Source: Salinicola acroporae (GTDB lineage Bacteria > Pseudomonadota > Gammaproteobacteria > Pseudomonadales > Halomonadaceae). From it: a DNA stretch of 64,000 nt. Position numbers and translations under genes: made by a program. Where the stretch lies: contig NZ_PZJW01000007.1 of assembly GCF_003206615.1 (NCBI RefSeq), positions 1-64,000 on the forward strand, written 5' to 3'. Position 1 is the first letter of the stretch; every line of letters begins with the position of its first letter. Below the pieces are notes generated by a model that saw only the letters and a program-made list of their open reading frames with translations, was not told the DNA's origin and searched no databases. Of this stretch, positions 33,810-40,856 are shown piece by piece.

Positions 33810-34085
33810 CTACCCTCGTTTGTGCGAAGCCCGGTGAATCAGTATCCAGGCGGGGATCATCGACAGGTTGAGCAGGAATCGGCCAATGGCCGTTCGGTCG
33901 CTCAGTGCGATGTCCACCGCCACGTCGGCGCCACGAAACGCCAACAGCCCGCCGGCGGTCGCGATTACCAGGTGGATGGCGAAGCGGGTCCAGCCGTCAT
34001 CGACGCGGTTGAGGGCGATCAGGCACTGGATGATGAGACCGGCAGCGATCAGGAAGTTGGCCGCTGCCATCAGGGAACCGATCAT
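33810..34085 (-). CDS. Small membrane protein of the lysis cassette
   Basis: The 91-residue protein has three hydrophobic segments (about 5-22, 36-52 and 70-86) and a basic end (HRASHKRG). It overlaps the endolysin stop by four bases. It could be an antiholin or second holin. No family is recognised with confidence. Confidence 0.55.
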   Translation of the reverse strand: MIGSLMAAANFLIAAGLIIQCLIALNRVDDGWTRFAIHLVIATAGGLLAFRGADVAVDIALSDRTAIGRFLLNLSMIPAWILIHRASHKRG

Positions 34086-34678
34086 GCCGCCTCCTCTGCT
34101 TGCCAGACATCGCGTGAATTGATCGCCAGTTGCCCCTCGATCAGCATCGCCTGCACGCGCTGGGCCGCCTCGTCCTTCGTGATGCGGCCATCGGTGTTTG
34201 CGTCGAGCCCGGCGTTCTGCCGATATGCGGTGGTGCCGTCGGTGAACATCACCGTGCCGCCAGGGCGCGAGACATAGGCCGGCATCAGGATCGCCAGGTA
34301 CATGTCAGCCAGCGTGTTGATGCGCCGGTGATAAGGGCGGAAGTAGGCCTCGACATACTCGAGCTGTTCGATGTCGGTCATCGCCGCCAGCCGCTCGGTA
34401 GTCGTGCCCAGTCCGCGGGCCGTCAGAGGCATGAACTGAATCAACCCGGTGGCGCCCGACCCGGCCAGGTTCTTCTGGGCCGGGTCGAACGTCCGACCGG
34501 TCTCGAATGCCATACAGGCCATCAGCCAGTTGACGTGATCCAACGACCATCCGAAACCGGCCGCCAGCGCGAACAGCGCATCGACGAAGGCATCGGACAC
34601 ATGGGCGCCCCAGGCGAGGCGCACGCGCAGCGGATAGCGTCCGCTACCGATCATCTCGACATCGCGCATGAATCGCAT
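34082..34678 (-). CDS. Endolysin, lytic transglycosylase type
   Basis: The 198-residue protein has an SLT-like domain: catalytic Glu59 in MAFETGRTF and the GATGLIQFMP motif near 73-83, followed by the EAYFRPYHRR helix region. A C-terminal EF-hand-like segment, GLDANTDGRITKDEA, may bind calcium or be structural. No clear signal peptide is seen, so release presumably depends on the holin. GGAG precedes the ATG. It is the first gene of the lysis cassette after the leader terminator. Confidence 0.85.
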   Translation of the reverse strand: MRFMRDVEMIGSGRYPLRVRLAWGAHVSDAFVDALFALAAGFGWSLDHVNWLMACMAFETGRTFDPAQKNLAGSGATGLIQFMPLTARGLGTTTERLAAMTDIEQLEYVEAYFRPYHRRINTLADMYLAILMPAYVSRPGGTVMFTDGTTAYRQNAGLDANTDGRITKDEAAQRVQAMLIEGQLAINSRDVWQAEEAA

Positions 34679-34691
34679 GGGGAACTCCAGG

Positions 34692-34716
34692 CAAAGAAAA
34701 GCCGCCAGCAGGCGGC
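34692..34716 (-). terminator. Leader terminator before the lysis genes (tR'-like)
   Basis: On the minus strand GCCGCC-TGCT-GGCGGC is followed by TTTTCTTT. It lies between the phage tRNA and the endolysin gene, the place of lambda tR', which Q protein overrides. Confidence 0.8.
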
Positions 34717-34812
34717 AAGATCGCGCAGCAAGCCAGGTGGCGCGAATAAGTTGCCACCCATGCCCTGGGAAACGTGGGGGAGCACGCGGGAGCGAGGCAA
34801 GGGCGGCGAACG

Positions 34813-34886
34813 TGGTAGCGGGTGCTGGAGTTGAACCAACTTCTCCGGGTTATGAGCCCAGCGTCTTGCCGTCTGACCCACCCGCT
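34813..34886 (-). tRNA. Prophage tRNA with CAU anticodon
   Basis: The folded sequence gives a 7-bp acceptor (AGCGGGT/ACCCGCT), a 3-bp D stem, a 5-bp anticodon stem CTGGG/CCCGG with loop CTCATAA, a T stem GTTGG/CCAGC with canonical loop TTCAACT, and encoded CCA. Length is 74 nt. G8-G9 replace the usual U8-A9, so it is divergent. CAU may be Met or lysidine-modified Ile2; sequence alone does not settle this. It is encoded in the late leader between the Q-position gene and the lysis genes. Confidence 0.85.
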
Positions 34887-34895
34887 GAAACGACA

Positions 34896-34927
34896 GCGCC
34901 CTGGACGGTTGGAACCGTCCAGGGCGC
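34896..34927. other. Perfect 15-bp hairpin upstream of the phage tRNA
   Basis: GCGCCCTGGACGGTT (34896-34910) pairs fully with 34913-34927 across a 2-base loop. There is no U-tract on either strand. It lies just upstream of the tRNA on the minus strand, in the late leader region, and may act in processing or as a pause element. Confidence 0.6.
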
Positions 34928-34986
34928 AGAAATCACATAGTAGCTGAACTGTACCTGCTCTCCCCCTCTTTTACAACATCTTGTGT

Positions 34987-35697
34987 TCAAGCAGCCATTA
35001 GAGCTTGTTGACCGACCACATCCAGTAGTTTGGCCCGCGCTTTCTCGGCGACTCTCTCTAGCGCCTTCTTCGTCGCGAACACCTCCCTCTCATACGTCCG
35101 CAGGCACGTCATCCGGGCCCGTTGGCGCTGGCGGGAGAATTTCGGCGAGAGCCGCCAAGTCTTGCGCCGGAACGCTGGGAACTGATCGACACCGTACCCG
35201 GCGAATACCGGCCACCCCAGTCGCTGCAGCACGATCAACTGGGCGTCTCGAACCTCCGCCAGCGTCAGCCCGCGAGATCCGTTCTTGATCGCCTGCACTC
35301 GCGCCATATCGGTATCGAACACTTGGGCCCACCGCTGCGCCGGGATCGCATAACCCGCCAGCAGCAACGCCATCCGCTGCCGCTCGTTGACGTGACCCAG
35401 CAGCGCCTGGGCCATGGACCGCCAGCGGCAGGCATACCGGAATCGCTCGGCGGCCTCGCCCACATGGTCGACACGCCCCGTCATATCCCCGCGCCCCTCG
35501 CCCATGTTCGCGATCGTGCTCACGTTGTGATGCCCGAGGTTGAGATGCCGATAGTCGATCCGCCACTCGATCTCGACCTCGATCAGCTCATCAAGGCACC
35601 GGCGCAACGCCCGGGCCCTCAATTCGCTCTCTGCCGGCTCGCGACGAATCACCGCCAGCAGTTGATTGATCCCCATCAGCTCCAGTTGCCGCATCAT
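34987..35697 (-). CDS. Q-position phage protein, candidate late regulator
   Basis: The 236-residue basic protein begins MMRQLELMGINQ; an upstream reading is rejected because it overlaps the VRR-NUC gene. It is rich in Arg, Leu and Ala and carries HHNVSTIANMGEGRG and RQRMALLLAGYAIPAQRWAQVF, a probable helix-turn-helix region. Its place, last before the leader-terminator-lysis segment, is that of lambda Q, so a late antiterminator is likely. The sequence does not clearly match a Q family that I know. Confidence 0.55.
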   Translation of the reverse strand: MMRQLELMGINQLLAVIRREPAESELRARALRRCLDELIEVEIEWRIDYRHLNLGHHNVSTIANMGEGRGDMTGRVDHVGEAAERFRYACRWRSMAQALLGHVNERQRMALLLAGYAIPAQRWAQVFDTDMARVQAIKNGSRGLTLAEVRDAQLIVLQRLGWPVFAGYGVDQFPAFRRKTWRLSPKFSRQRQRARMTCLRTYEREVFATKKALERVAEKARAKLLDVVGQQALMAA

Positions 35698-36179
35698 CCC
35701 CTCCAATTGCTCCCCAGCGTCATCTCGTTGCGCCCGGGCGTGATCGTCAGCTCCCACGACGCGTACTCCCTCAGTACAGCTTTGGCCTCCTCCAGTCCCC
35801 GGCACAGCACCGCGCAGTAGCCCCGGTGATCAGCTTTCTCCAGCCACTCTCGCTGGCTTGCGGCCGTGGCCGCATGCTTGGGCGGCGTCGCCTTGAACTC
35901 CAGGTACAGGCCCAGCCAGCCGCCGCGGCCTTCCATCACCACCAGGTCCGAGACACCTGACTTCACTCCCTGGCGCTTGAGATCCGCCGCCGTCTTCTTG
36001 TTGCGCTGCCCCCCGTTGGGCACGTGGTAGATGACCTCGTAGAACGCCCCGACCGGCTCGCCCCGCTGCTGCTCGCCGTAGAGCCACCGAATCAGCGCCA
36101 TCTGCTCGACGCCCTCGTGATCGATGCGTGGGGCGCGAGTGGTCCGAACTGGGCGTCGCCGCATTGCCGACGTAGTCAT
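35694..36179 (-). CDS. VRR-NUC domain nuclease
   Basis: The 161-residue protein carries the VRR-NUC core: HVPNGGQRNKKTAADLKRQGVKSGVSDLVV with the acidic metal ligand in SDLVV and the LYLEFK strand (E and K) near 105-112. It belongs to the PD-(D/E)XK superfamily; phage members are thought to resolve branched DNA. It is equivalent in place to lambda nin-region nucleases such as Rap. It overlaps both neighbours by four bases. Confidence 0.85.
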   Translation of the reverse strand: MTTSAMRRRPVRTTRAPRIDHEGVEQMALIRWLYGEQQRGEPVGAFYEVIYHVPNGGQRNKKTAADLKRQGVKSGVSDLVVMEGRGGWLGLYLEFKATPPKHAATAASQREWLEKADHRGYCAVLCRGLEEAKAVLREYASWELTITPGRNEMTLGSNWRG

Positions 36180-36322
36180 TGGGGACCTCCAGCCATCCTG
36201 ATGGCCAGCACCGCCAGCGGAACCATAACCACAGCACCCGACCAGTTACCGGTGATGACCACTCCCCAGAACGATTGGCACAACGCGATGCCCGCCAGCA
36301 CGAGTAGTAGCTTGTCCTCCAT
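36176..36322 (-). CDS. 48-residue membrane protein
   Basis: The small product starts MEDKLLLVLAGIALCQSFWG with two hydrophobic stretches covering most of its length. Its ATG shares a base with the stop of the upstream gene (TGATG), implying coupling. A longer upstream reading is out of keeping with that gene. Function unknown. Confidence 0.55.
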   Translation of the reverse strand: MEDKLLLVLAGIALCQSFWGVVITGNWSGAVVMVPLAVLAIRMAGGPQ

Positions 36323-36606
36323 CACCACCCCCTCGCCTGCCGGCGTTCCCATGCTTGATAGTCGGCCACGATGCGGTCCAGCATCTGGCGCGCGTCGTCG
36401 TTCGTGTCGAGCTCGCGACGACTCTCGACGCCGCAGGCCTGGCGGATGGCGTCCGCGGCGTCCTGCTCGTCGTGAGTGCCATCCGGTAGCTGATCGGGCG
36501 TCAGGCCCTCCCTGTGCCGACGGCGATGGTCGAGATAGAGCCGGAAGCGTGGATTGGTGCCGATCAACGCCGCCCGGCGTGCCTGGGTGCTGCTGTGTCG
36601 TGTCAT
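36322..36606 (-). CDS. Early-region phage protein of unknown function
   Basis: The 94-residue protein is rich in Arg, Asp and Gln with RLYLDHRRRHREGLTPDQLPDGTHDEQDAADAIR, probably an all-helical DNA- or RNA-associated protein. It is coupled to both neighbours by overlapping stop and start codons. No family is recognised. Confidence 0.55.
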   Translation of the reverse strand: MTRHSSTQARRAALIGTNPRFRLYLDHRRRHREGLTPDQLPDGTHDEQDAADAIRQACGVESRRELDTNDDARQMLDRIVADYQAWERRQARGW

Positions 36607-37043
36607 CGGCCAGCCTCACGGCTACCAGAAAACAGATTCATGTGTGAAACCGCTTGCTCGACAGTCTCGCCGAACCGTTTGACCCGGACATAGGTATGCA
36701 CGTTGTTGTACCGCTGGCAGTTTTCCACAAGATGCCAGAACCCCGGAGGGACCTCCCGACGAAAGCACGCAAGTTCGAAGTCGTAGTAGCGCTCTAGAGC
36801 GACGTTCTCTCCAAAGGAGTTGCACCGCAGATCGACGGGGTAACCTGAGCCATCCCACGGATGGACCATCGCGACTGCTTGCCCGCCTGTAAATCCACCA
36901 GGGCATCTCCCGATATAGTCCACCACCTCACCCTTCTCGACATATGGCTGTCGAGAGCTGGCGAGCGCGGGGATTTTTACACCAGCAGCAGAGAGCCCTG
37001 CTAGCAACTGAAGAAACCGACGTCGGCTGAACTTGATTGTCAT
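36603..37043 (-). CDS. Exported protein with Tat signal peptide
   Basis: From ATG 37043 the 146-residue product begins MTIKFSRRRFLQLLAGLSAAG, a textbook twin-arginine (S-R-R-x-F-L-Q) signal with an A-L-A-S cleavage region near 30. The mature domain holds several Cys, Trp and Tyr residues (YIGRCPGGFTGGQ; PVDLRCNSFGENV; FELACFRREV). No known fold is recognised. A Tat-exported folded protein encoded in the minus-strand early operon is unusual; most phage proteins of this region are cytosolic. Confidence 0.65.
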   Translation of the reverse strand: MTIKFSRRRFLQLLAGLSAAGVKIPALASSRQPYVEKGEVVDYIGRCPGGFTGGQAVAMVHPWDGSGYPVDLRCNSFGENVALERYYDFELACFRREVPPGFWHLVENCQRYNNVHTYVRVKRFGETVEQAVSHMNLFSGSREAGR

Positions 37044-37189
37044 AAAATCCCCCTTCGGCTGCGGCACAGCGCGCACAGGCTGGAACCGGGCTCGTAGGCC
37101 AGCGCGTCACGTGCCTGCCCGCACAGTCCGCAATGGCGGCGAGCCGGCCGCCGGCGGCGCGGGCGATTGGGTCGTGTCGATCGCGTCAT
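37040..37189 (-). CDS. Small Cys4 zinc-finger-like protein
   Basis: The 49-residue basic protein has CGLCGQ and CALCRSRRG, two CxxC pairs about 19 residues apart, preceded by an Arg-rich stretch. It is encoded between overlapping genes (four bases with each). It is probably a zinc-stabilised nucleic-acid-binding protein of the nin-like region. Confidence 0.6.
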   Translation of the reverse strand: MTRSTRPNRPRRRRPARRHCGLCGQARDALAYEPGSSLCALCRSRRGIL

Positions 37190-37341
37190 GCCATGTACCT
37201 CCGGCCACGGTAGTGCGGGCGATGCTTGCTCAGTTGGCAATCGACGCAGGAAGGCAGCACCTCGCCCTGGCGCTTCATCTTGCCCAGCGACTTGAACTCC
37301 CGGCAGGTCGGGCACTGGATCTTGTGGCGTAGCGGGTTCAT
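37186..37341 (-). CDS. 51-residue zinc-ribbon-like protein
   Basis: The product begins MNPLRHKIQCPTCREFKSLG and ends with KHRPHYRGRRYMA. CPTC and CVDC pairs give a Cys4 site. The ATG at 37341 overlaps the preceding stop by four bases and its stop overlaps the next ATG, so the gene is bound into the operon. It is a second small zinc protein beside that at 37040. Confidence 0.6.
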   Translation of the reverse strand: MNPLRHKIQCPTCREFKSLGKMKRQGEVLPSCVDCQLSKHRPHYRGRRYMA

Positions 37342-37640
37342 GCCGACACCTCGTTCTCGCCGCCAGCGAGCGAGCCGGCCAGCTTGTCAGCCTCCAAATC
37401 CATGCGACCAGCACGCTCGGCTAACCAGTCTCGAAAGATGCCCCTCTCAGCAGCGTCCATCGTGATTTCTTGGCTCACGACCTTGCTATGCCGAAAACGG
37501 CGCTTCACCACCACCGGTGTTACCGCCACGAGCTCAAAGTCCATGCCCAGCCAGCCGGTGGCCATCCTCCGGCATGTATCTGCATCGGCCCTCAGGCGAT
37601 CGATGGTTTCCAACTTCTCTCGAATCTGTCGCTCGTTCAC
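37338..37640 (-). CDS. Early-region phage protein, helical
   Basis: The 100-residue protein starts at GTG 37640, overlapping the stop of the Rha gene (GTGA). It begins VNERQIREKLETIDRLRADADTC and has a central beta segment (FELVAVTPVVVKRRFRHSKVV), likely DNA-interacting. No family is recognised. Confidence 0.55.
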   Translation of the reverse strand: MNERQIREKLETIDRLRADADTCRRMATGWLGMDFELVAVTPVVVKRRFRHSKVVSQEITMDAAERGIFRDWLAERAGRMDLEADKLAGSLAGGENEVSA

Positions 37641-38425
37641 GCCGCTTCCTCCCGCAGCACGTCGGCCACGCTCTCCGGCCACTTGAGTTGCTGCACTGCC
37701 ACCCCGTCGCCGTGCTTCTTGCCGGTATCCATCATCCGGCCGCCAGCAGCACGACCGCGCTCGGTCATGACCCAGTAGGCCTTGCCCTTGGCGTCGCGCT
37801 CCTGGCGCTGGTAACCCAGGTCGCGAAGTGCGCGATTGACGGCAACCGCACTCATGTCGAACGGCAGGCCCAGATCGGTCGGTGTGAGATAGCGCTCATT
37901 GACCGGGCTGAGGAGATGCGTTGCGCCCAACTCACCCAGCAGGTTGACCCCGGTACGCTTCTGCACGGCCTGATTGACCGAGAGCAGCCGCATGTTGTCG
38001 TCGAGCCCAAGCGCTCGCGCGGCACCGTCGAGAACGCTGGCGATGGCAGATGCACGGGAGAGAGCCGTCGTGTCATCCATCTGCACTGTTGCCGGCTTCA
38101 TGTGGATCTGGTCGCGCATCTCGTAGAACGTGCGCACCAGTCGTTTCTTGAATGCCCGCACGATGTCGCTGTTGCGCATGAACGTCAGCAGCAGCGTCGA
38201 TTGCGGCTCGTTGAGGCTGGCCACCTCGCGACGCTGGGTTCCACCGGCGGTGGTGAAGGGTACGATTTCAAATCCGACCCTTCCGAAATCCTCCAGGTCT
38301 TCCATGTGCTCGCGCACAAGGCGGATCACCGAGGCGTGGTCACGATCGACACCTTCGGCAATCGCCGCCGTGGTGGTCAGTAGCTCGCCGGAATCACCGG
38401 CAATCACGATATCCGTCATCATCAC
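37637..38425 (-). CDS. Rha-family phage regulatory protein
   Basis: The 262-residue protein has an N-terminal Rha domain (HASVIRLVREHMEDLEDFGRVGFE, EPQSTLLLTFMRNSDIVRAFKKRLVRTFYEMRDQ; about 25-110) and a C-terminal winged-helix-like part (MSAVAVNRALRDLGYQRQ...WVMTERGR). Rha proteins interfere with phage growth in IHF-deficient hosts or act as regulators. Its place after the P-like gene in the early operon fits a phage-specific regulator. Confidence 0.85.
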   Translation of the reverse strand: MMMTDIVIAGDSGELLTTTAAIAEGVDRDHASVIRLVREHMEDLEDFGRVGFEIVPFTTAGGTQRREVASLNEPQSTLLLTFMRNSDIVRAFKKRLVRTFYEMRDQIHMKPATVQMDDTTALSRASAIASVLDGAARALGLDDNMRLLSVNQAVQKRTGVNLLGELGATHLLSPVNERYLTPTDLGLPFDMSAVAVNRALRDLGYQRQERDAKGKAYWVMTERGRAAGGRMMDTGKKHGDGVAVQQLKWPESVADVLREEAA

Positions 38426-39189
38426 ACCCTCCCCGTGGCGGCTTTCAGTGCGGCCAGCCCCTGGCTGGCATTCATCCGGTGCGGCAAGCCGGCGGCCTCC
38501 GCTTGCTGCTGGGCCTGCTCCCGGCTGGCTCGCTCCGCCAGCTCGGCCCGGTTGCGCGTCGCATCGTTCTCGATCAGCCCCTGCGCCTGCAGCGGTTGGC
38601 CGGCCATCACCCGGTTGACCAGGGCGCCGTATTCCCGCTCGAAGCGCTTCTCCAGCCGGGCCCGGACCGACTGAGCCGTGGTGCCGTGGATTTCCCGCCA
38701 GCCCACCGTCTGCCCGGCCATCCGCACCGCCTCATGACTCCAGCGCCAGCCGTCCGGGGCGTGGCAATGGGCGCAGGCTTCGCGCCATGCCGCGTCTACG
38801 GTTGGTAGCCCGACGTCTTCCGGGCGCGGCTCGCACAGGCCAGCGAGTGCCACCGGCTGCGGCGGCCATGCCTCGTCGCCGCTCTTCGCAGCGTCACGGA
38901 CCTGCTGGCGGAGACGCGCCAGGCCCAGTTCGATATGCCGCTCGCTCAGGTGGCCTAGTTCCGCCAGCCATGAACCGTCGTCGTAGGTGCCCCACTGCGA
39001 GCTGAACTTGTTACCGAACAGCTGACCCATGGCATCGAACAAGTGGTCGACGTTGCGCTCAGTGACCAGGGCGCCATTCGCCTTCGAAGCACTGCCCGCC
39101 GGCTGGCTGTTCGCGTTGCTGGCGATCTCGTTCCCGCGCTTCGGCAGCTGTGAGACGGCGCGAGGGAGTACGTTGGCGGCCGTTTGCAT
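38422..39189 (-). CDS. Replication protein P-like helicase loader
   Basis: The 255-residue protein starts at ATG 39189, which has GGAGG five bases upstream, inside the end of the O-like gene. Motifs such as DHLFDAMGQLFGNKF, RHIELGLARLRQQ and EAVRMAGQTVGW resemble lambda P proteins, which deliver host DnaB to the origin. The long overlap (about 130 bp) with the O-like gene is real given the ribosome site. Confidence 0.78.
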   Translation of the reverse strand: MQTAANVLPRAVSQLPKRGNEIASNANSQPAGSASKANGALVTERNVDHLFDAMGQLFGNKFSSQWGTYDDGSWLAELGHLSERHIELGLARLRQQVRDAAKSGDEAWPPQPVALAGLCEPRPEDVGLPTVDAAWREACAHCHAPDGWRWSHEAVRMAGQTVGWREIHGTTAQSVRARLEKRFEREYGALVNRVMAGQPLQAQGLIENDATRNRAELAERASREQAQQQAEAAGLPHRMNASQGLAALKAATGRV

Positions 39190-39928
39190 GGGCACCTCCG
39201 GTCGGTTTCGTGTGGGATTGGCTCAGGTCGCGGCGGATCCAGTCGACGAGCTTCTGGGTCCAGGCCATTGCGCCGTAGCGGCGGCCGCTGTCGGCATGGT
39301 GGGCGGTGAAGTTCGCCAGTTGGGCCGGGTTGATCATGGTTTCGAACGGCAGACCGGCTCGGAGGCAAGCCGCGGTGAACTGTTCCGAATCCGGTTGCCA
39401 GTCCAGCGTCATCGGGAACTGGCGAGCACCGGTCAGCGGTTGGCCGTCGTCGGCCAAGGCCGAGTAATCGAGAAGCGCATCCGGCCCCGCGGTGTGAGTG
39501 TTGGGGTTGGTGGTAGATTCATTGGTAGATTCAAGGGGTGTCACCGGTGACACCCTCCCCCTGTCAGGACTGTCACCCCGGGGTGTCATATTGTCACCCT
39601 CCCCCGAATTGGTAGAGGTAGTGGGGGTGTCAGATTGACACCCTCCCCCAACGGCCAGCCGATACCGGTTCGATTGCTGGCGCCCCGTCCTGTCCTGGCG
39701 ACTCTCGACCACCACCAGACCGCGCTCCTCGAGGAGATCGATGGCACGCTGGACGCTGCGCACTGAACAGCCCATCTCGTCCGACATGGCGCGGATCGAC
39801 GGCCAGCAGACATGCTGCTCGTTGGCGTAATCCGCCAGCAGCATCAGCGCCAAGCGCGATGGGGTTTTGACGTCCGTGGGCAGCGTCTTGAGGGACTGAC
39901 GCGCCCAGCTCATGGCGAGGAGGCTCAT
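39059..39928 (-). CDS. Replication initiator: HTH plus DnaT-like C-terminal domain (O-like)
   Basis: The 289-residue protein has an N-terminal winged helix (ALMLLADYANEQHVCWPSIRAMSDEMGCSVRSVQRAIDLLEERGLV, about 27-75), a disordered Ser/Thr/Pro linker encoded by the iteron repeats, and a C-terminal DnaT-type domain (DWQPDSEQFTAACLRAGLPFE...MAWTQKLVDWI, about 180-240). It matches the lambda O slot with its origin inside the gene. It should bind the iterons at 39535-39649 and recruit the P-like loader. RRLTAAEARERDRQQ ends it. Confidence 0.85.
   Translation of the reverse strand: MSLLAMSWARQSLKTLPTDVKTPSRLALMLLADYANEQHVCWPSIRAMSDEMGCSVRSVQRAIDLLEERGLVVVESRQDRTGRQQSNRYRLAVGGGCQSDTPTTSTNSGEGDNMTPRGDSPDRGRVSPVTPLESTNESTTNPNTHTAGPDALLDYSALADDGQPLTGARQFPMTLDWQPDSEQFTAACLRAGLPFETMINPAQLANFTAHHADSGRRYGAMAWTQKLVDWIRRDLSQSHTKPTGGAHANGRQRTPSRRLTAAEARERDRQQREQPAGGQCFEGEWRPGH
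39535..39649. repeat. Iteron array, candidate prophage replication origin
   Basis: TGWCACCCTCCCCC occurs at 39548-39561, 39592-39605 and 39636-39649, each exactly 44 bp apart. Each copy is preceded by an inverted half GGGGTGTCA (39535, 39580, 39624) 3-4 bases away, so three dyads form. A further TGTCACCCC half is at 39571. The array lies inside the initiator gene, over its linker, as in lambda ori. Confidence 0.85.
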
Positions 39929-40257
39929 ACCCTCACCTGCCCCATGGCGTCCGCGTCATGTCGCTGGAGGAACTCGGTACCGAGCGCCACGGAGAAGTAG
40001 CGGTCACGCTCCTTGCGGTTCCATGCCTTGGCCTTCTCGACACGGGCAGCGGCCTCCTTGTCGAAGGGCTCGGTCAACTCCAGCAGCGCCAGCATCGCGG
40101 CGTGATAACGCGCACCGGCCGTGGCGATCTTCACCCGTCGGGCGTTGGCATCGCCGGGCTCGCCGGATAGCTTTGCCTGGATAGAGGCCTGCTTGTGGGT
40201 CTCGTCGAGCAGAGCGTCCCGCGTCCACTGCGAATAGTCCGGAATGTGTACTGTCAT
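39925..40257 (-). CDS. Early phage protein of unknown function before the O-like gene
   Basis: The 110-residue helical protein begins MTVHIPDYSQWTRDALLDETHKQ, with GGGGGAG before the ATG at 40257. Its end overlaps the O-like start by four bases. Content is rich in Ala, Lys and Glu with EAAARVEKAKAWNRKERDRYF. It may be an accessory to replication by position. No family is recognised. Confidence 0.55.
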   Translation of the reverse strand: MTVHIPDYSQWTRDALLDETHKQASIQAKLSGEPGDANARRVKIATAGARYHAAMLALLELTEPFDKEAAARVEKAKAWNRKERDRYFSVALGTEFLQRHDADAMGQVRV

Positions 40258-40376
40258 AGCGTGCTCCCCCGAGACGTTCCCGAGATCAGCGAACGGCCAA
40301 TCTCCGGGCAATAGAGGGCCATGCCGCCAGCGGTTACAGTGGGAGTTCTCACACAACCGACTGAAGGGCCGGCGAC

Positions 40377-40856
40377 ATGGCCAAACCGGATATGAATTTG
40401 GGAAATGAGTTGCTCGAAAAGGCAGCCGACAAAAATCCTCAGCCATTGCCGATCGACGACTACAACAAGGCTCTGGGCAAAGACGTTGTTACGCCGACCG
40501 TGTCTTACTTGGTTCAGCACGGATTGGCCGAAGGTCCTGCACGGCGACGGATGGGAACTCTCGATAGCTACGCCGAGATAACCATCACCGCCAAGGGGCT
40601 TGACCACATCAGCGAAGACGGTGGACTGACCGCGCAGGGCAAAGTCATCACCGTGCGTCTGGAGGCGCAGACGATCCGCGATCTCGTCATGGCTCAGGTT
40701 GAGCTTTCGCAGGCACCTAAGCATGAGAAGACCCTGATTCGCCGCCAGCTAGAGGCGCTCCCGGAAGAGGGCCTGAAGCATCTAACCAGCCAATTGGTTC
40801 AGCTAGCCCTTCAGGCAACACCGAATGCCATCCAGACGCTGAAAACACTGCTCTAG
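40377..40856 (+). CDS. Plus-strand protein inside the minus-strand early operon
   Basis: The 159-residue protein has a winged-helix-like region (TPTVSYLVQHGLAEGPAR...AEITITAKGLDHISEDGGL) and a helical C terminus (LVMAQVELSQAPKHEKTLIRRQLEALP). It runs against the surrounding operon, divergent from the 40257 gene, with the 3' end overlapping the converging 40717 frame. It is probably a regulator or cargo expressed separately. In another frame just after its stop the sequence still looks coding on the plus strand (40861-41013), suggesting a lost extension. Confidence 0.6.
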   Translation: MAKPDMNLGNELLEKAADKNPQPLPIDDYNKALGKDVVTPTVSYLVQHGLAEGPARRRMGTLDSYAEITITAKGLDHISEDGGLTAQGKVITVRLEAQTIRDLVMAQVELSQAPKHEKTLIRRQLEALPEEGLKHLTSQLVQLALQATPNAIQTLKTLL

